Assembly (NCBI RefSeq): GCF_009296165.1
Contig: NZ_VUAZ01000042.1
Span: forward strand, 26,121 to 90,120
Origin: Pseudomonas kitaguniensis
GTDB taxonomy: Bacteria > Pseudomonadota > Gammaproteobacteria > Pseudomonadales > Pseudomonadaceae
Reading direction: 5' to 3'
Length of the DNA: 64,000 nt
Positions 49,237 to 58,308 of the stretch are shown in pieces; within the stretch, counting starts at the first letter, position 1; each line of letters opens with the position of its first letter. Made by a program: the position numbers and the translations under genes. The notes under the pieces were generated by a model. It did no database searches, was not told the origin of the DNA, and was given only the letters and a program-made list of their open reading frames with translations.

Positions 49237-50148
49237 ATGACCACACCTACGCAAGCGGTAGCAGTCGATCAAAGCCTGCTGTACCCGTCCCCTTACAAAG
49301 AATTCTGGCAAGCCTTTTCGAAAAACAAAGGCGCGGTTGCCGGCCTGTTATTCATGATCATCATCGTGTTTTGCGCACTGTTCGCCCCTTGGGTTGCACC
49401 GCACAACCCGAGCGAGCAATACCGCGACTTCCTGCTCACCCCGCCGTCGTGGCTGGAAGGCGGGCAGATGCAGTTTCTGCTCGGCACCGATGAACTCGGC
49501 CGTGACTTGCTCTCGCGCCTGATCCAGGGCTCGCGCCTGTCGTTGCTGATCGGCTTGTCGTCGGTCGTCATGTCGCTGATTCCGGGCATCCTGCTAGGCC
49601 TGTTCGCTGGCTTCTTCCCACGCATGCTTGGCCCAACCATCATGCGTTTGATGGACATCATGCTGGCCCTGCCGTCGCTGCTGCTGGCGGTTGCGATTGT
49701 CGCGATCCTCGGCCCTGGCCTGATCAACACCGTGATCGCTATCGCGATCGTCTCCCTGCCGTCCTATGTGCGTCTGACCCGTGCTGCGGTAATGGGCGAA
49801 CTGAACCGCGACTACGTGACGGCCGCCCGCCTCGCCGGCGCTGGCCTGCCACGCCTGATGTTCGTCACCGTGCTGCCCAACTGCATGGCGCCGCTGATCG
49901 TTCAGGCCACCTTGAGCTTCTCTTCGGCGATTCTCGATGCCGCGGCTCTGGGCTTCCTGGGCCTTGGCGTACAACCGCCAACCCCTGAGTGGGGCACCAT
50001 GCTGGCGTCGGCCCGTGACTACATCGAACGCGCCTGGTGGGTAGTGAGTTTGCCGGGTTTGACCATTTTGCTCAGCGTGCTGGCAATCAACTTGATGGGT
50101 GACGGCCTGCGCGATGCGCTGGACCCGAAACTCAAGAACGCCGCCTGA
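49237..50148 (+). CDS. dppC: Dipeptide ABC transporter permease DppC
   Basis: A 303-residue permease: N-terminal cytoplasmic segment, a helix near residues 35-57, a periplasmic loop and five more helices with the EAA motif ([20 protein letters not shown]). It pairs with DppB to form the channel. ATG 49237 is ten bases from the dppB stop; dppD follows after ten bases. Confidence 0.95.
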   Translation: MTTPTQAVAVDQSLLYPSPYKEFWQAFSKNKGAVAGLLFMIIIVFCALFAPWVAPHNPSEQYRDFLLTPPSWLEGGQMQFLLGTDELGRDLLSRLIQGSRLSLLIGLSSVVMSLIPGILLGLFAGFFPRMLGPTIMRLMDIMLALPSLLLAVAIVAILGPGLINTVIAIAIVSLPSYVRLTRAAVMGELNRDYVTAARLAGAGLPRLMFVTVLPNCMAPLIVQATLSFSSAILDAAALGFLGLGVQPPTPEWGTMLASARDYIERAWWVVSLPGLTILLSVLAINLMGDGLRDALDPKLKNAA

Positions 50149-50158
50149 GGAGATTCCC

Positions 50159-51126
50159 ATGTCACTGTTAGAAATCAAGAATCTCAATGTGCGCTTCGGC
50201 GACAAAACCGCCGTGCCGGTGGTCGATGGCCTCGACATCAGCGTCGACAAAGGCGAAGTACTGGCGATTGTTGGCGAGTCTGGCTCGGGTAAATCCGTGA
50301 CCATGATGGCGCTGATGGGCCTGATCGAGCACCCTGGCATCGTCACCGCCGACGCGCTGAACTTTGACGGCAAGGACATGCTCAAGCTGAGCAACCGCCA
50401 GCGCCGCCAAATCGTCGGCAAAGACCTGGCGATGGTGTTCCAGGACCCCATGACCGCGCTGAACCCCAGCTACACCGTGGGCTTTCAGATTGAAGAAGTG
50501 CTGCGCCTGCACCTGAAAATGTCCGGCAAGCAAGCGCGCAAACGTGCTATCGAACTGTTGGAAAAAGTCGAAATCCCCGGCGCTGCCAGCCGTATGGATG
50601 CCTACCCGCACCAATTGTCCGGCGGTATGAGCCAGCGTGTGGCAATCGCCATGGCGATTGCCGGCGAGCCGAAACTGCTGATCGCGGATGAGCCGACCAC
50701 TGCGTTGGACGTGACCATTCAGGCGCAGATCATGGAACTGCTGTTGGCCCTGCAGAAAGAGCAAAACATGGGCCTGGTGCTGATCACCCACGACCTCGCA
50801 GTCGTGGCTGAAACCGCCCAGCGCGTGTGCGTGATGTACGCCGGCCAAGCCGTCGAAGTCGGCCAGGTGCCGCAGTTGTTCGACATCCCGGCGCACCCGT
50901 ACAGCGAAGCGCTGCTCAAGGCGATTCCTGAGCACAGCCTCGGCGCCACGCGCCTGGCCACGCTGCCGGGCATCGTGCCCGGTCGTTATGACCGCCCGCA
51001 GGGTTGCCTGCTGTCGCCGCGCTGCCCGTATGTGCAGGAATCCTGCCGTGCGCAGCGCCCCGGCCTTGATCCGAAAAGCCACAGCCTTGCGCGCTGCTTC
51101 TACCCCTTGAACCAGGAGGTGGCGTA

Positions 51127-51127
<1 letters not shown>
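50159..51127 (+). CDS. dppD: Dipeptide ABC transporter ATP-binding protein DppD
   Basis: A 322-residue ATPase with Walker [12 protein letters not shown], signature [14 protein letters not shown], Walker [14 protein letters not shown] and the C-terminal oligopeptide extension whose cysteines ([14 protein letters not shown]) form an iron-sulfur site in known DppD. Its stop overlaps the dppF start (TAATG at 51125-51129). Confidence 0.95.
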
Positions 51128-52098
<971 letters not shown>

Positions 52099-52149
52099 CC
52101 CGTAACAAAAATGCGCCGGGGCAAAACCGGTGCATGACACGTGCTCTAC

Positions 52150-52198
52150 AGCCCTTCCCGTCAGGTTGCGCATCAGCCTGGCGGGAGGGGCTTTTTTT
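52150..52198 (+). terminator. Terminator of dppBCDF
   Basis: AGCCCTTCCCGTCAGG pairs with CCTGGCGGGAGGGGCT, followed by seven T, 52 bases past the dppF stop. The stem resembles the terminator at 53507. Confidence 0.92.
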
Positions 52199-52340
52199 GG
52201 TTCATCACGCTTTACCAGTGATAAACACCGTTAACTATTCGAAAGCAATCTAACAACCTGTCAGTTCTCACAGTAGCCGTAAAACCCTATCTGCCTTTTG
52301 ATGAGCCCACGACTTTTATCCAACGGATGGGTAGGCGCTC

Positions 52341-53477
52341 ATGACCACCTTCACGGTTTTTTTCTGCGGCACCGGTTCAACTAAATTTGATGACAGCAAC
52401 GCCAGCTACTGGAACGGCGAACTGATCTCAACACTCGCGCAAAATACGCAAAGCCTCAGTAAAGAGTTCGCCGAATGGATTGTTATCGACGGACCCGGCA
52501 GCGGCAATTTACAAGCCGATGAGCTGTTCACAGCGCCAGGTAACTACCTCCAAGTAAAGGGAGCAGCCCTGGGTTACGGCTGGGAGGAAAACGTGACCCA
52601 CGCCATGAATATCCTGAAAGGAAGCTTCACCTGGCAACGGGAAAAACTAACCGAAGAAAACTACAACCAACTGCAAAAAGCCGGCATCCCGATTGAGGAC
52701 GTCAAGGTGACCGGCAGTTGGTACTGGCGCACGTATGATTACGGCGCGCGCAAAGTCACGCAGCAGCAGTTGCAAGAGCAAATCATCAAGACCTTTCGAA
52801 AAGACGGCATCATTCCCACCCACGTCAACCTGGTGGGTTGGAGCCGCGGAGGGATCAGTTGCCATATGCTGGCCAATGCGATGCTCAACGACAACGCATT
52901 AAAAAATGTGCCGGTTAATATCTTTGCGGTCGACCCTGTTCCGGGGGCTTTGAACTTCCAGCAGAGCCGGGTAAAACTCGGAAGTAACGTGAAAGAGTAC
53001 GTGGCGTTCTACGCCAGGGATGAGCGTTCCATGGGGTTTGCATGCGTGGTGCCCGACTGTGACAACGCAACCAACATGCACATTTACCCAATGCCCGGGC
53101 GCCATGCAACATTAGTGGGTAACGCTGCCCCCAATGGCAATCAAGGATCGAAGGTGTATGCACAACCCGGCCAGATTGTTCGCCACTTTGCGGAAGTTTG
53201 CCTGACTCGCTGGGGTGTGCGTCTGGAAAAGAAACTCAACCTCACGCCTACCCAAATAAATGAATCGCTCAGCGCAATGAAAAACGACTTGAAAGGGTAT
53301 GTGACGATGCGCAACACGGTTTACACGACCCATGCTGAAACAGCCGGCGAGCGCGACATCTCTCTCGGCAGCGCAGGTATTAAATTTACGGCAGCAAAAG
53401 GCACCCGCTATACCCCAGAGCCAGGGCTTTCGACAGAACACATCCTGAGCTACGACTACTTTGACGCTATCAGCTGA
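52341..53477 (+). CDS. DUF2235-like alpha/beta hydrolase
   Basis: A 378-residue protein with no signal peptide. It opens FTVFFCGTGSTKFDDSN, like the FxDGTGN start of DUF2235 proteins, and has a lipase-type nucleophile elbow NLVGWSRGGISCHML near residue 170, followed by an FAVDPVPGALNF stretch where the catalytic Asp is expected and PGRHATL for a possible His. DUF2235 includes type VI lipase effectors (Tle1) and metabolic hydrolases. No adaptor gene adjoins it. Its base composition is lower in G+C than dpp. Function unassigned. Confidence 0.7.
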   Translation: MTTFTVFFCGTGSTKFDDSNASYWNGELISTLAQNTQSLSKEFAEWIVIDGPGSGNLQADELFTAPGNYLQVKGAALGYGWEENVTHAMNILKGSFTWQREKLTEENYNQLQKAGIPIEDVKVTGSWYWRTYDYGARKVTQQQLQEQIIKTFRKDGIIPTHVNLVGWSRGGISCHMLANAMLNDNALKNVPVNIFAVDPVPGALNFQQSRVKLGSNVKEYVAFYARDERSMGFACVVPDCDNATNMHIYPMPGRHATLVGNAAPNGNQGSKVYAQPGQIVRHFAEVCLTRWGVRLEKKLNLTPTQINESLSAMKNDLKGYVTMRNTVYTTHAETAGERDISLGSAGIKFTAAKGTRYTPEPGLSTEHILSYDYFDAIS

Positions 53478-53506
53478 TTGATAGCCATCAGCAGATTCGC
53501 GTTATC

Positions 53507-53555
53507 CCGCCCTTCCCGCCAGGACACATGACAGCCTGGCGCGAAGGGCGGTTTT
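53507..53555 (+). terminator. Terminator of the DUF2235-like gene
   Basis: CCGCCCTTCCCGCCAGG pairs with CCTGGCGCGAAGGGCGG, followed by TTTTC. Confidence 0.85.
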
Positions 53556-53564
53556 CAATTGGTC

Positions 53565-53822
53565 TTACGTATCGCTGTCGCCTTGATCCGCATCGTCATC
53601 CGGCGCCTGCTGATCGTCGTCGTCCTTGCTGCCACCCTGGTCCTGGTCGCCGGCCTCGGATTCCGACTTCGCCAGTTGCAGGCCTTTGCCCTGCACCGCC
53701 TGCCCCGCCGAGAACCCCGCTTGGCTACTCTGCGGCGGGTTATGCGCCCAAGCCGTCGACATCCCCAACGACAACAGCACCAACACCTTCATCAACAACA
53801 CTACCCGTTGAAAAATACTCAT
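53565..53822 (-). CDS. Small secreted acidic protein 1
   Basis: An 85-residue protein with a signal peptide (VLVLLSLGMSTAWA-H, cleavage near residue 26; a second possible start is MKVLVLL) and a mature part of about 59 residues that becomes strongly acidic at the end (KDDDDQQAPDDDADQGDSDT). It resembles the neighbour at 53919 in layout and in the leader ending STAWA. No family was recognised. It is convergent with the hydrolase gene. Confidence 0.6.
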   Translation of the reverse strand: MSIFQRVVLLMKVLVLLSLGMSTAWAHNPPQSSQAGFSAGQAVQGKGLQLAKSESEAGDQDQGGSKDDDDQQAPDDDADQGDSDT

Positions 53823-53918
53823 GGTCGATTCCGCCCAGTCAGTAGATGAATCCCGCGCGACAGCGGTTTACCGTCGCCAGGTTAAACGCTAGCCCCAATG
53901 CCCGAATTGCGCCAGACC

Positions 53919-54176
53919 TCACGTGTCACCGTCGTCATACGTTTCACTGTCTTCGCCCTCGTTGTAGGGGTTTTCTGCATCCTCCTTGGGCGCAGGCTGA
54001 ATTTGCGGTTGCCAGCCACCGGAATTCACCTCGTTCTGCTTTCGCTTGGTGACCGGGCCGGTGTCTTTCCAGGCAGGCGCTCCTGCGGCTGCCAATGCCC
54101 CGGAGGGCGCCCAGGCGGTGGAGAGTCCCAAGGCTCCCAGAAGCATCAAGTGGATGATGCGTTGAGTTGTACGCAC
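53919..54176 (-). CDS. Small secreted acidic protein 2
   Basis: An 85-residue protein with a signal peptide (HLMLLGALGLSTAWA) and a hydrophilic mature part ending ENPYNEGEDSETYDDGDT. It lies 97 bases upstream of the similar protein 1 on the same strand. The shared leader and the acidic tails ending in D-T suggest an old duplication. Function unknown; a periplasmic or extracellular place is inferred from the leader. Confidence 0.6.
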   Translation of the reverse strand: MRTTQRIIHLMLLGALGLSTAWAPSGALAAAGAPAWKDTGPVTKRKQNEVNSGGWQPQIQPAPKEDAENPYNEGEDSETYDDGDT

Positions 54177-54579
54177 GCTGGTCTCCTGTTCCGTCGGTGA
54201 ATGGGTGTGGTAGAGGAAACGCTAGACCGGATGTGGGGTTTGCGCCAATTGACTGCGCAGATGCTGTTGGTGGTTGGCTTGTGCGTTGCGCAGTTGACAA
54301 GGCGGCCGGGTTAACCGTCGTTTTAAAGTCACGCAAGGAGCCCCCATGGCTTTCGGCCTTAAGGATGATGTGCTGACTTTTTTCAAAATAATACGCGCGA
54401 CACGCTGTGCGGCTCGTATGGCTTGCCAAGCGCAGGTCGAAACGCTGATCACGGGGTCGTTCGCCAACCTGCAATAGTCTTGCTGGCAGGCCACGCCGCG
54501 AGGTTCAGGAACATCGTCTATTCATCGCCGAACCGTACGGGGTACTGTAATTGGATCTCTAGCTACTGCAAGACATGGC
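54177..54579. other. Gap between the acidic-protein pair and the immunity array
   Basis: Apart from a possible 43-codon gene at 54346-54477, the stretch shows only the promoter side of the second acidic protein. G+C content begins to fall from about 54500 towards the immunity genes. Confidence 0.45.
54346..54477 (+). CDS. Possible 43-residue peptide
   Basis: An ATG at 54346 preceded by AAGGAG at a good distance opens 43 codons (MAFGLKDDVLTFFKIIRATR, then two cysteines and VETLITGSFANLQ) up to a TAG. The ribosome site is better than expected by chance, but the peptide is unlike any I know. It could be a remnant. Confidence 0.3.
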   Translation: MAFGLKDDVLTFFKIIRATRCAARMACQAQVETLITGSFANLQ

Positions 54580-55296
54580 CTACCAATTCCAACTTTTTTC
54601 TTCATATTTTGCGCTTGCTGGAAGAAGGTGTTTGATTGCAGAAATGTAGTGATCAAGAAGTTTTTTATTAGGAAAGCGGGCTTCAAATCCTACCGTCGGG
54701 TTCGTGCGATGTGTAACAACCATCAATCGCTTAGTGCCTATAGTTACCGAATTGTACTCAAGCCATGGAGAGCTTTTGATATACTTGCTTTCATTTTTCC
54801 AGCCGAGGAGAAGCTTTGCCGATCCAAGCGCTAACGCGGCAGGCCCAACCAAAAACGCTGGTGATTGTGTATAGATCGCGGCACCGACAAATAGAAGCAT
54901 TGTAAAAATCGCTAAAGCCTTAAAAAAAGGCGCTGAAGCCTTTGGGTAATATAAAAAATATTCAACTTCCACCGAATACTTAGTCATTGTGTAGCTGAAT
55001 ACGGTTTTTTGGCGCGATATCAATATAAAGACAAAAGTTAAGGCGTATGAAAAAAAGTATGCCGCAAATAAACCCGGCATGTAACCTGGAAGGTTTTTCC
55101 AAGCTATAATTGTTAAAATTAAATTCATTGCGGTTGCGCCAGCAATCAGCAAAAACTGAACTCTCATATTTTCTCTTGGCGGGGCACTTACAGCTTTTGC
55201 ATTCCAACTCATGAGTACATCCTCAGCGCTATAAGCACTGGTGCATAGCGGCTGGCCATCAAGAGTTTCTGCTCTGCTCATTTCTGTGCTTGCCAT
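54580..55296 (-). CDS. Putative T6SS immunity membrane protein, family B, copy 2
   Basis: A 238-residue protein with four predicted helices (about 46-63, 72-94, 122-143, 146-166) and a C-terminal cytoplasmic domain. That domain is clearly homologous to the protein at 55498: LMVVTHRTNPTVGFEARFPN here against LMVIAHRTNQTVGFEARFSN there. It has no signal peptide. Position in a run of similar genes behind a VasX-type effector suggests immunity against a pore-former. Low G+C points to transfer. It is the last gene of the array. Confidence 0.6.
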   Translation of the reverse strand: MASTEMSRAETLDGQPLCTSAYSAEDVLMSWNAKAVSAPPRENMRVQFLLIAGATAMNLILTIIAWKNLPGYMPGLFAAYFFSYALTFVFILISRQKTVFSYTMTKYSVEVEYFLYYPKASAPFFKALAIFTMLLFVGAAIYTQSPAFLVGPAALALGSAKLLLGWKNESKYIKSSPWLEYNSVTIGTKRLMVVTHRTNPTVGFEARFPNKKLLDHYISAIKHLLPASAKYEEKSWNW

Positions 55297-55497
55297 GGTT
55301 TTGGATTACCTTATTACGCTATGAGTAACATCGTAGCCGTGTCAAGACTTGAGGATTTTACTTGCCGCTCCTTACTGCACAAGCCGTCCTTGAGTTTTAA
55401 GGTTAAACGTTGTAGGCCAAGGTCGGTAAACAGCATACCATCGCGCAAGCGTCTTATGAACCGTAATAAATATGTAAATATGTATTTTGGGGGCAGG

Positions 55498-56184
55498 CTA
55501 ATAAGGCCAGCTTTTCTTTGTGTATATAACAGAGGTCGACAGGAGTGGCTCAATTATGGATAGATATCGATTGAGTAACTCTATATTTGAAAATCGAGCT
55601 TCAAACCCTACGGTTTGATTTGTACGATGCGCTATGACCATCAGGCGTTCATTATCTATAGTAACAAAATTATACTCCTCCCATGGGCTACCCTTTAAAA
55701 ATTTTTCTTCGATCTTCCAGTTCAGGATTATTTTTGCAGACCCGAGAGCAATTGCCACAGGTCCGATGAGAAAAAGAAAGGATTTCGTGAAAAATGCAAC
55801 GGCTATAAATAATAAAATAACAGAGACGGCGATGACTTTAAAAAAGTACCTAGATGAATCCGAGAAGTGCAACCGATATTTTATCTCACCTGACCTTGAA
55901 GTTATTCTGTAGTGATAGTGTGTTTTTTGTCGAAGGGCAAATACACTCAAGTAAATGACTAGTCCGTACCCAACACAATAAAGCGTAATGAGTTCGTAAA
56001 TTGCACTCGGCAAACGGGCCCACATTATCCATGTCATATACGCGCAAGCAATGGTCGCGCAAAGAAGCAGATAAATTTGCGATTTGATTATCTCGCGCCT
56101 TGGTGCAGCAATTGTCGTCAACTCCCAGCCCAATAAAGATATTTCTTCGAGAGGGATGCATTTGCTATCGATTTTTTCAGTCAT
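55498..56184 (-). CDS. Putative T6SS immunity membrane protein, family B, copy 1
   Basis: A 228-residue, A+T-rich gene product with four helices (about 36-55, 62-84, 113-133, 135-155) and a soluble C-terminal part (SPWEEYNFVTIDNERLMVIA). By eye it is roughly half identical to the neighbour at 54580. The helices are spaced as in the A-type proteins, and its LMVIAHRTN segment may be equivalent to their LAIATNREV. An orphan immunity role is inferred from neighbourhood and topology. Confidence 0.6.
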   Translation of the reverse strand: MTEKIDSKCIPLEEISLLGWELTTIAAPRREIIKSQIYLLLCATIACAYMTWIMWARLPSAIYELITLYCVGYGLVIYLSVFALRQKTHYHYRITSRSGEIKYRLHFSDSSRYFFKVIAVSVILLFIAVAFFTKSFLFLIGPVAIALGSAKIILNWKIEEKFLKGSPWEEYNFVTIDNERLMVIAHRTNQTVGFEARFSNIELLNRYLSIIEPLLSTSVIYTKKSWPY

Positions 56185-56284
56185 ATTTTTTCTCTAGTCG
56201 TCATGCTCTTTGTGACTACCCATTTTGTTATCCCTCTGTTGGCTTTGATTTTTATTAATAATGCTCAAGGAAGGGGCGCCTTCA

Positions 56285-57049
56285 CTAGTCGGTACTCATG
56301 AAAACATTAACCTTGGCTTTTATAAAAGGCACGACCGGAGATAAGTAAGGCTTAATAAAATTAGCTATACTTTCTTTTTGCTTACGTCTACAGAAGATAT
56401 TGAGACTCCAATTCACCGTTCGTCCGAGGCGCGGATCAAAGTGGCTAAACTTTAAGTCCACTACCTCTCTATTAGTTGCAATTGCTAGCTGTGTAAAATC
56501 TTTCCATTCGTACATCAGGTGATGGTACTGAGTGTGCATCTTTTGATAATTTTTTGAGTGCGCCATTGACAAGTACATAAAGCCCATACCGCCAGGACCG
56601 ATCAGAGCACCAATCAAAAATGTTGGATCAATGGTTGCTAAATAGATGAAAATAATTGCGGCGACCCCGGTAAACCATTTTAAAAATGTTAATGCCCATT
56701 TTGGAAAGTCTTTCCACTCGCAGCACTCTACTCCAGATATGGTAAAGCGATAAGCAAAATTCATTCGCTGATGCGTGACACTCATAAGAACTAACATCAT
56801 GAGAGAAAAGAAAAATACGCAGGACAACGTTCGCCAAGGCTGGCTCATTCCTTCATACACTGAGTACATAATTAGTGAGCACCCAAATATGAAAAAAGCC
56901 AAAAACAAAAACATTAAATTAGCGACAAATGTATTATAATTTCGCGCACGAATTATCCAACCTAACATTTCTGGGTCGTTTTCATACTTCCATTGGAGCT
57001 GAGAAGGAAGATCAATCGACTTGCTGAAGTTGAACATTGTAAGACTCAT
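56285..57049 (-). CDS. Putative T6SS immunity membrane protein, family A, copy 2
   Basis: A 254-residue paralogue of the protein at 57539, beginning MSLTMFNFSKSIDLPSQLQW and ending KAKVNVFMSTD. Four helices, with IDPTFLIGALIGPGGMGFMY in the fourth. Its start lies 8 bases after a truncated effector tail, the same spacing as copy 1 after the real effector, so gene and tail were copied together. Divergence is well past a recent duplication, with many substitutions, yet the frame is intact, which implies selection. Confidence 0.65.
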   Translation of the reverse strand: MSLTMFNFSKSIDLPSQLQWKYENDPEMLGWIIRARNYNTFVANLMFLFLAFFIFGCSLIMYSVYEGMSQPWRTLSCVFFFSLMMLVLMSVTHQRMNFAYRFTISGVECCEWKDFPKWALTFLKWFTGVAAIIFIYLATIDPTFLIGALIGPGGMGFMYLSMAHSKNYQKMHTQYHHLMYEWKDFTQLAIATNREVVDLKFSHFDPRLGRTVNWSLNIFCRRKQKESIANFIKPYLSPVVPFIKAKVNVFMSTD

Positions 57050-57057
57050 TGATTAAT

Positions 57058-57366
57058 TCAAGAAGAAACCGGCATTTTCAATAGCTGCGTGCCATTCAGC
57101 CTGAGTACTATATCGTCTTTTTTCGTCAGTTCGCCGTTGAAAGCATTATTAACTCGATCGGCCTCGCTTGAGACCCACTCAAGCGCCAATCGAAATAGAT
57201 AACCACACCCGTCATTACGTTGAAGCACGCCTGCCGAATATCTAACCTCCAGCTCAAAATTGGGCCGGCTGTCGATGTGCCAATCCATGCCTGCAACACA
57301 CGGTGTTGTTGTATATCATACTAAAAAAATCTGCAGGACCAAATTTACCACCGGGGCCGCCATATA
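57058..57366 (-). pseudogene. Duplicated, decayed C-terminal tail of the VasX-like effector
   Basis: The minus-strand sequence matches the last 100 or so codons of the effector at 58309, from GPGGKFGPADFF (PGGKPGPTDF in the parent) to the ending TQLLKMPVSS. Compared with the parent, one T is missing from the run in CCAATTTT, shifting the frame between STAGP and FELEV. There is no start or N-terminal part. Upstream of about 57366 the similarity ends. It is a fragment brought along with the duplicated immunity gene. Confidence 0.85.
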
Positions 57367-57538
57367 GTTAGTCAAGTAGCATCGTAGAGATTGATAATCA
57401 TCAGTGTGCGCCCCCAGGACAACCAAAAAAAATTTAACCCTAATGGATACTTCCTAAAAATCTCAAAAAAATAACTTAATATTCGTCAACTATTGAATTA
57501 AACCTTTACCAATGTCTTCAAGAGCTGAAGCGCTGCCA

Positions 57539-58300
57539 CTAGTCCGTGCTCATGGGAACATTAACTTTGGCCTTTATAAATGGCACACCTGGATATAGAT
57601 GAGGCTTAATAAAATTTGCTACACTTTCTTTTTGTTTGCGTTTGCAAAAAACATTGAGACTCCAGTTAGTTTTATAATCATTTCCCTCTAGCGTTACGCT
57701 ATACTTTAGATCGACCACTTCTCTATTAGTAGCAATAGCGAGCTGAGTGAGCTCTTCCCACTTGAACGCATAGTGGTGGTATTCGGTATGCATGTCACGG
57801 TAAGACTTGGAGTGTGCCATTGACAAATACATTAACCCCATTCCACCAGGACCTACGAGTGCACCTATCAAAAATGCCGGATCAATAGTTGCCAAGTAAA
57901 TGAAGATGAGTGCGGTAATACCGGAAAACCATTTTAAAAAAGTCAGTGCCCATTTAGGGAAATCTTTCCACTTGCAGTACTCGACTCCAGATTTTGTAAA
58001 GCGATAAGCGAAATTCATTCGCTGATGGGTTATCGATATTAAAGCTGTATTGACAACTAAAAAAAATAATATCGTCGCTACGCGGTCGAATACAGAGTTT
58101 TGGTCCGTACTTCGATATAGTAAAATTGAGCCACCTGCTATAGCGATAAAACAGAACCAAAACATTGCGTTAGCCACAAAGGTATTGTAGTTGCGCGCGC
58201 GGATCGTCCAGGCTAGCAGTTCTGGCTCATTAGCGTACTGCCAATGCAGGCGGGGAGGAAGATCAAGCGTTTTTTTGAAGTTTAGCATCGTAAGACTCAT
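57539..58300 (-). CDS. Putative T6SS immunity membrane protein, family A, copy 1 (cognate)
   Basis: A 253-residue membrane protein, eight bases after the effector stop, in the position where TsiV2 follows VasX in Vibrio. Four helices (about 42-63, 73-95, 115-137, 142-162) and a charged C-terminal domain (YKTNWSLNVFCKRKQKESVA). No signal peptide. Protection from the pore-forming effector is the most likely role. I recognise no named family; the role is inferred from position, topology and the paralogues beside it. Confidence 0.7.
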   Translation of the reverse strand: MSLTMLNFKKTLDLPPRLHWQYANEPELLAWTIRARNYNTFVANAMFWFCFIAIAGGSILLYRSTDQNSVFDRVATILFFLVVNTALISITHQRMNFAYRFTKSGVEYCKWKDFPKWALTFLKWFSGITALIFIYLATIDPAFLIGALVGPGGMGLMYLSMAHSKSYRDMHTEYHHYAFKWEELTQLAIATNREVVDLKYSVTLEGNDYKTNWSLNVFCKRKQKESVANFIKPHLYPGVPFIKAKVNVPMSTD

Positions 58301-58308
58301 TGATTAAT

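Noticed and set aside
57058..57288. 76-codon frame as an independent gene
   Set aside because: It is the end of the VasX-like effector in duplicate, without an N-terminal part or ribosome site and with a frameshift against the parent, so it is listed as a pseudogene.
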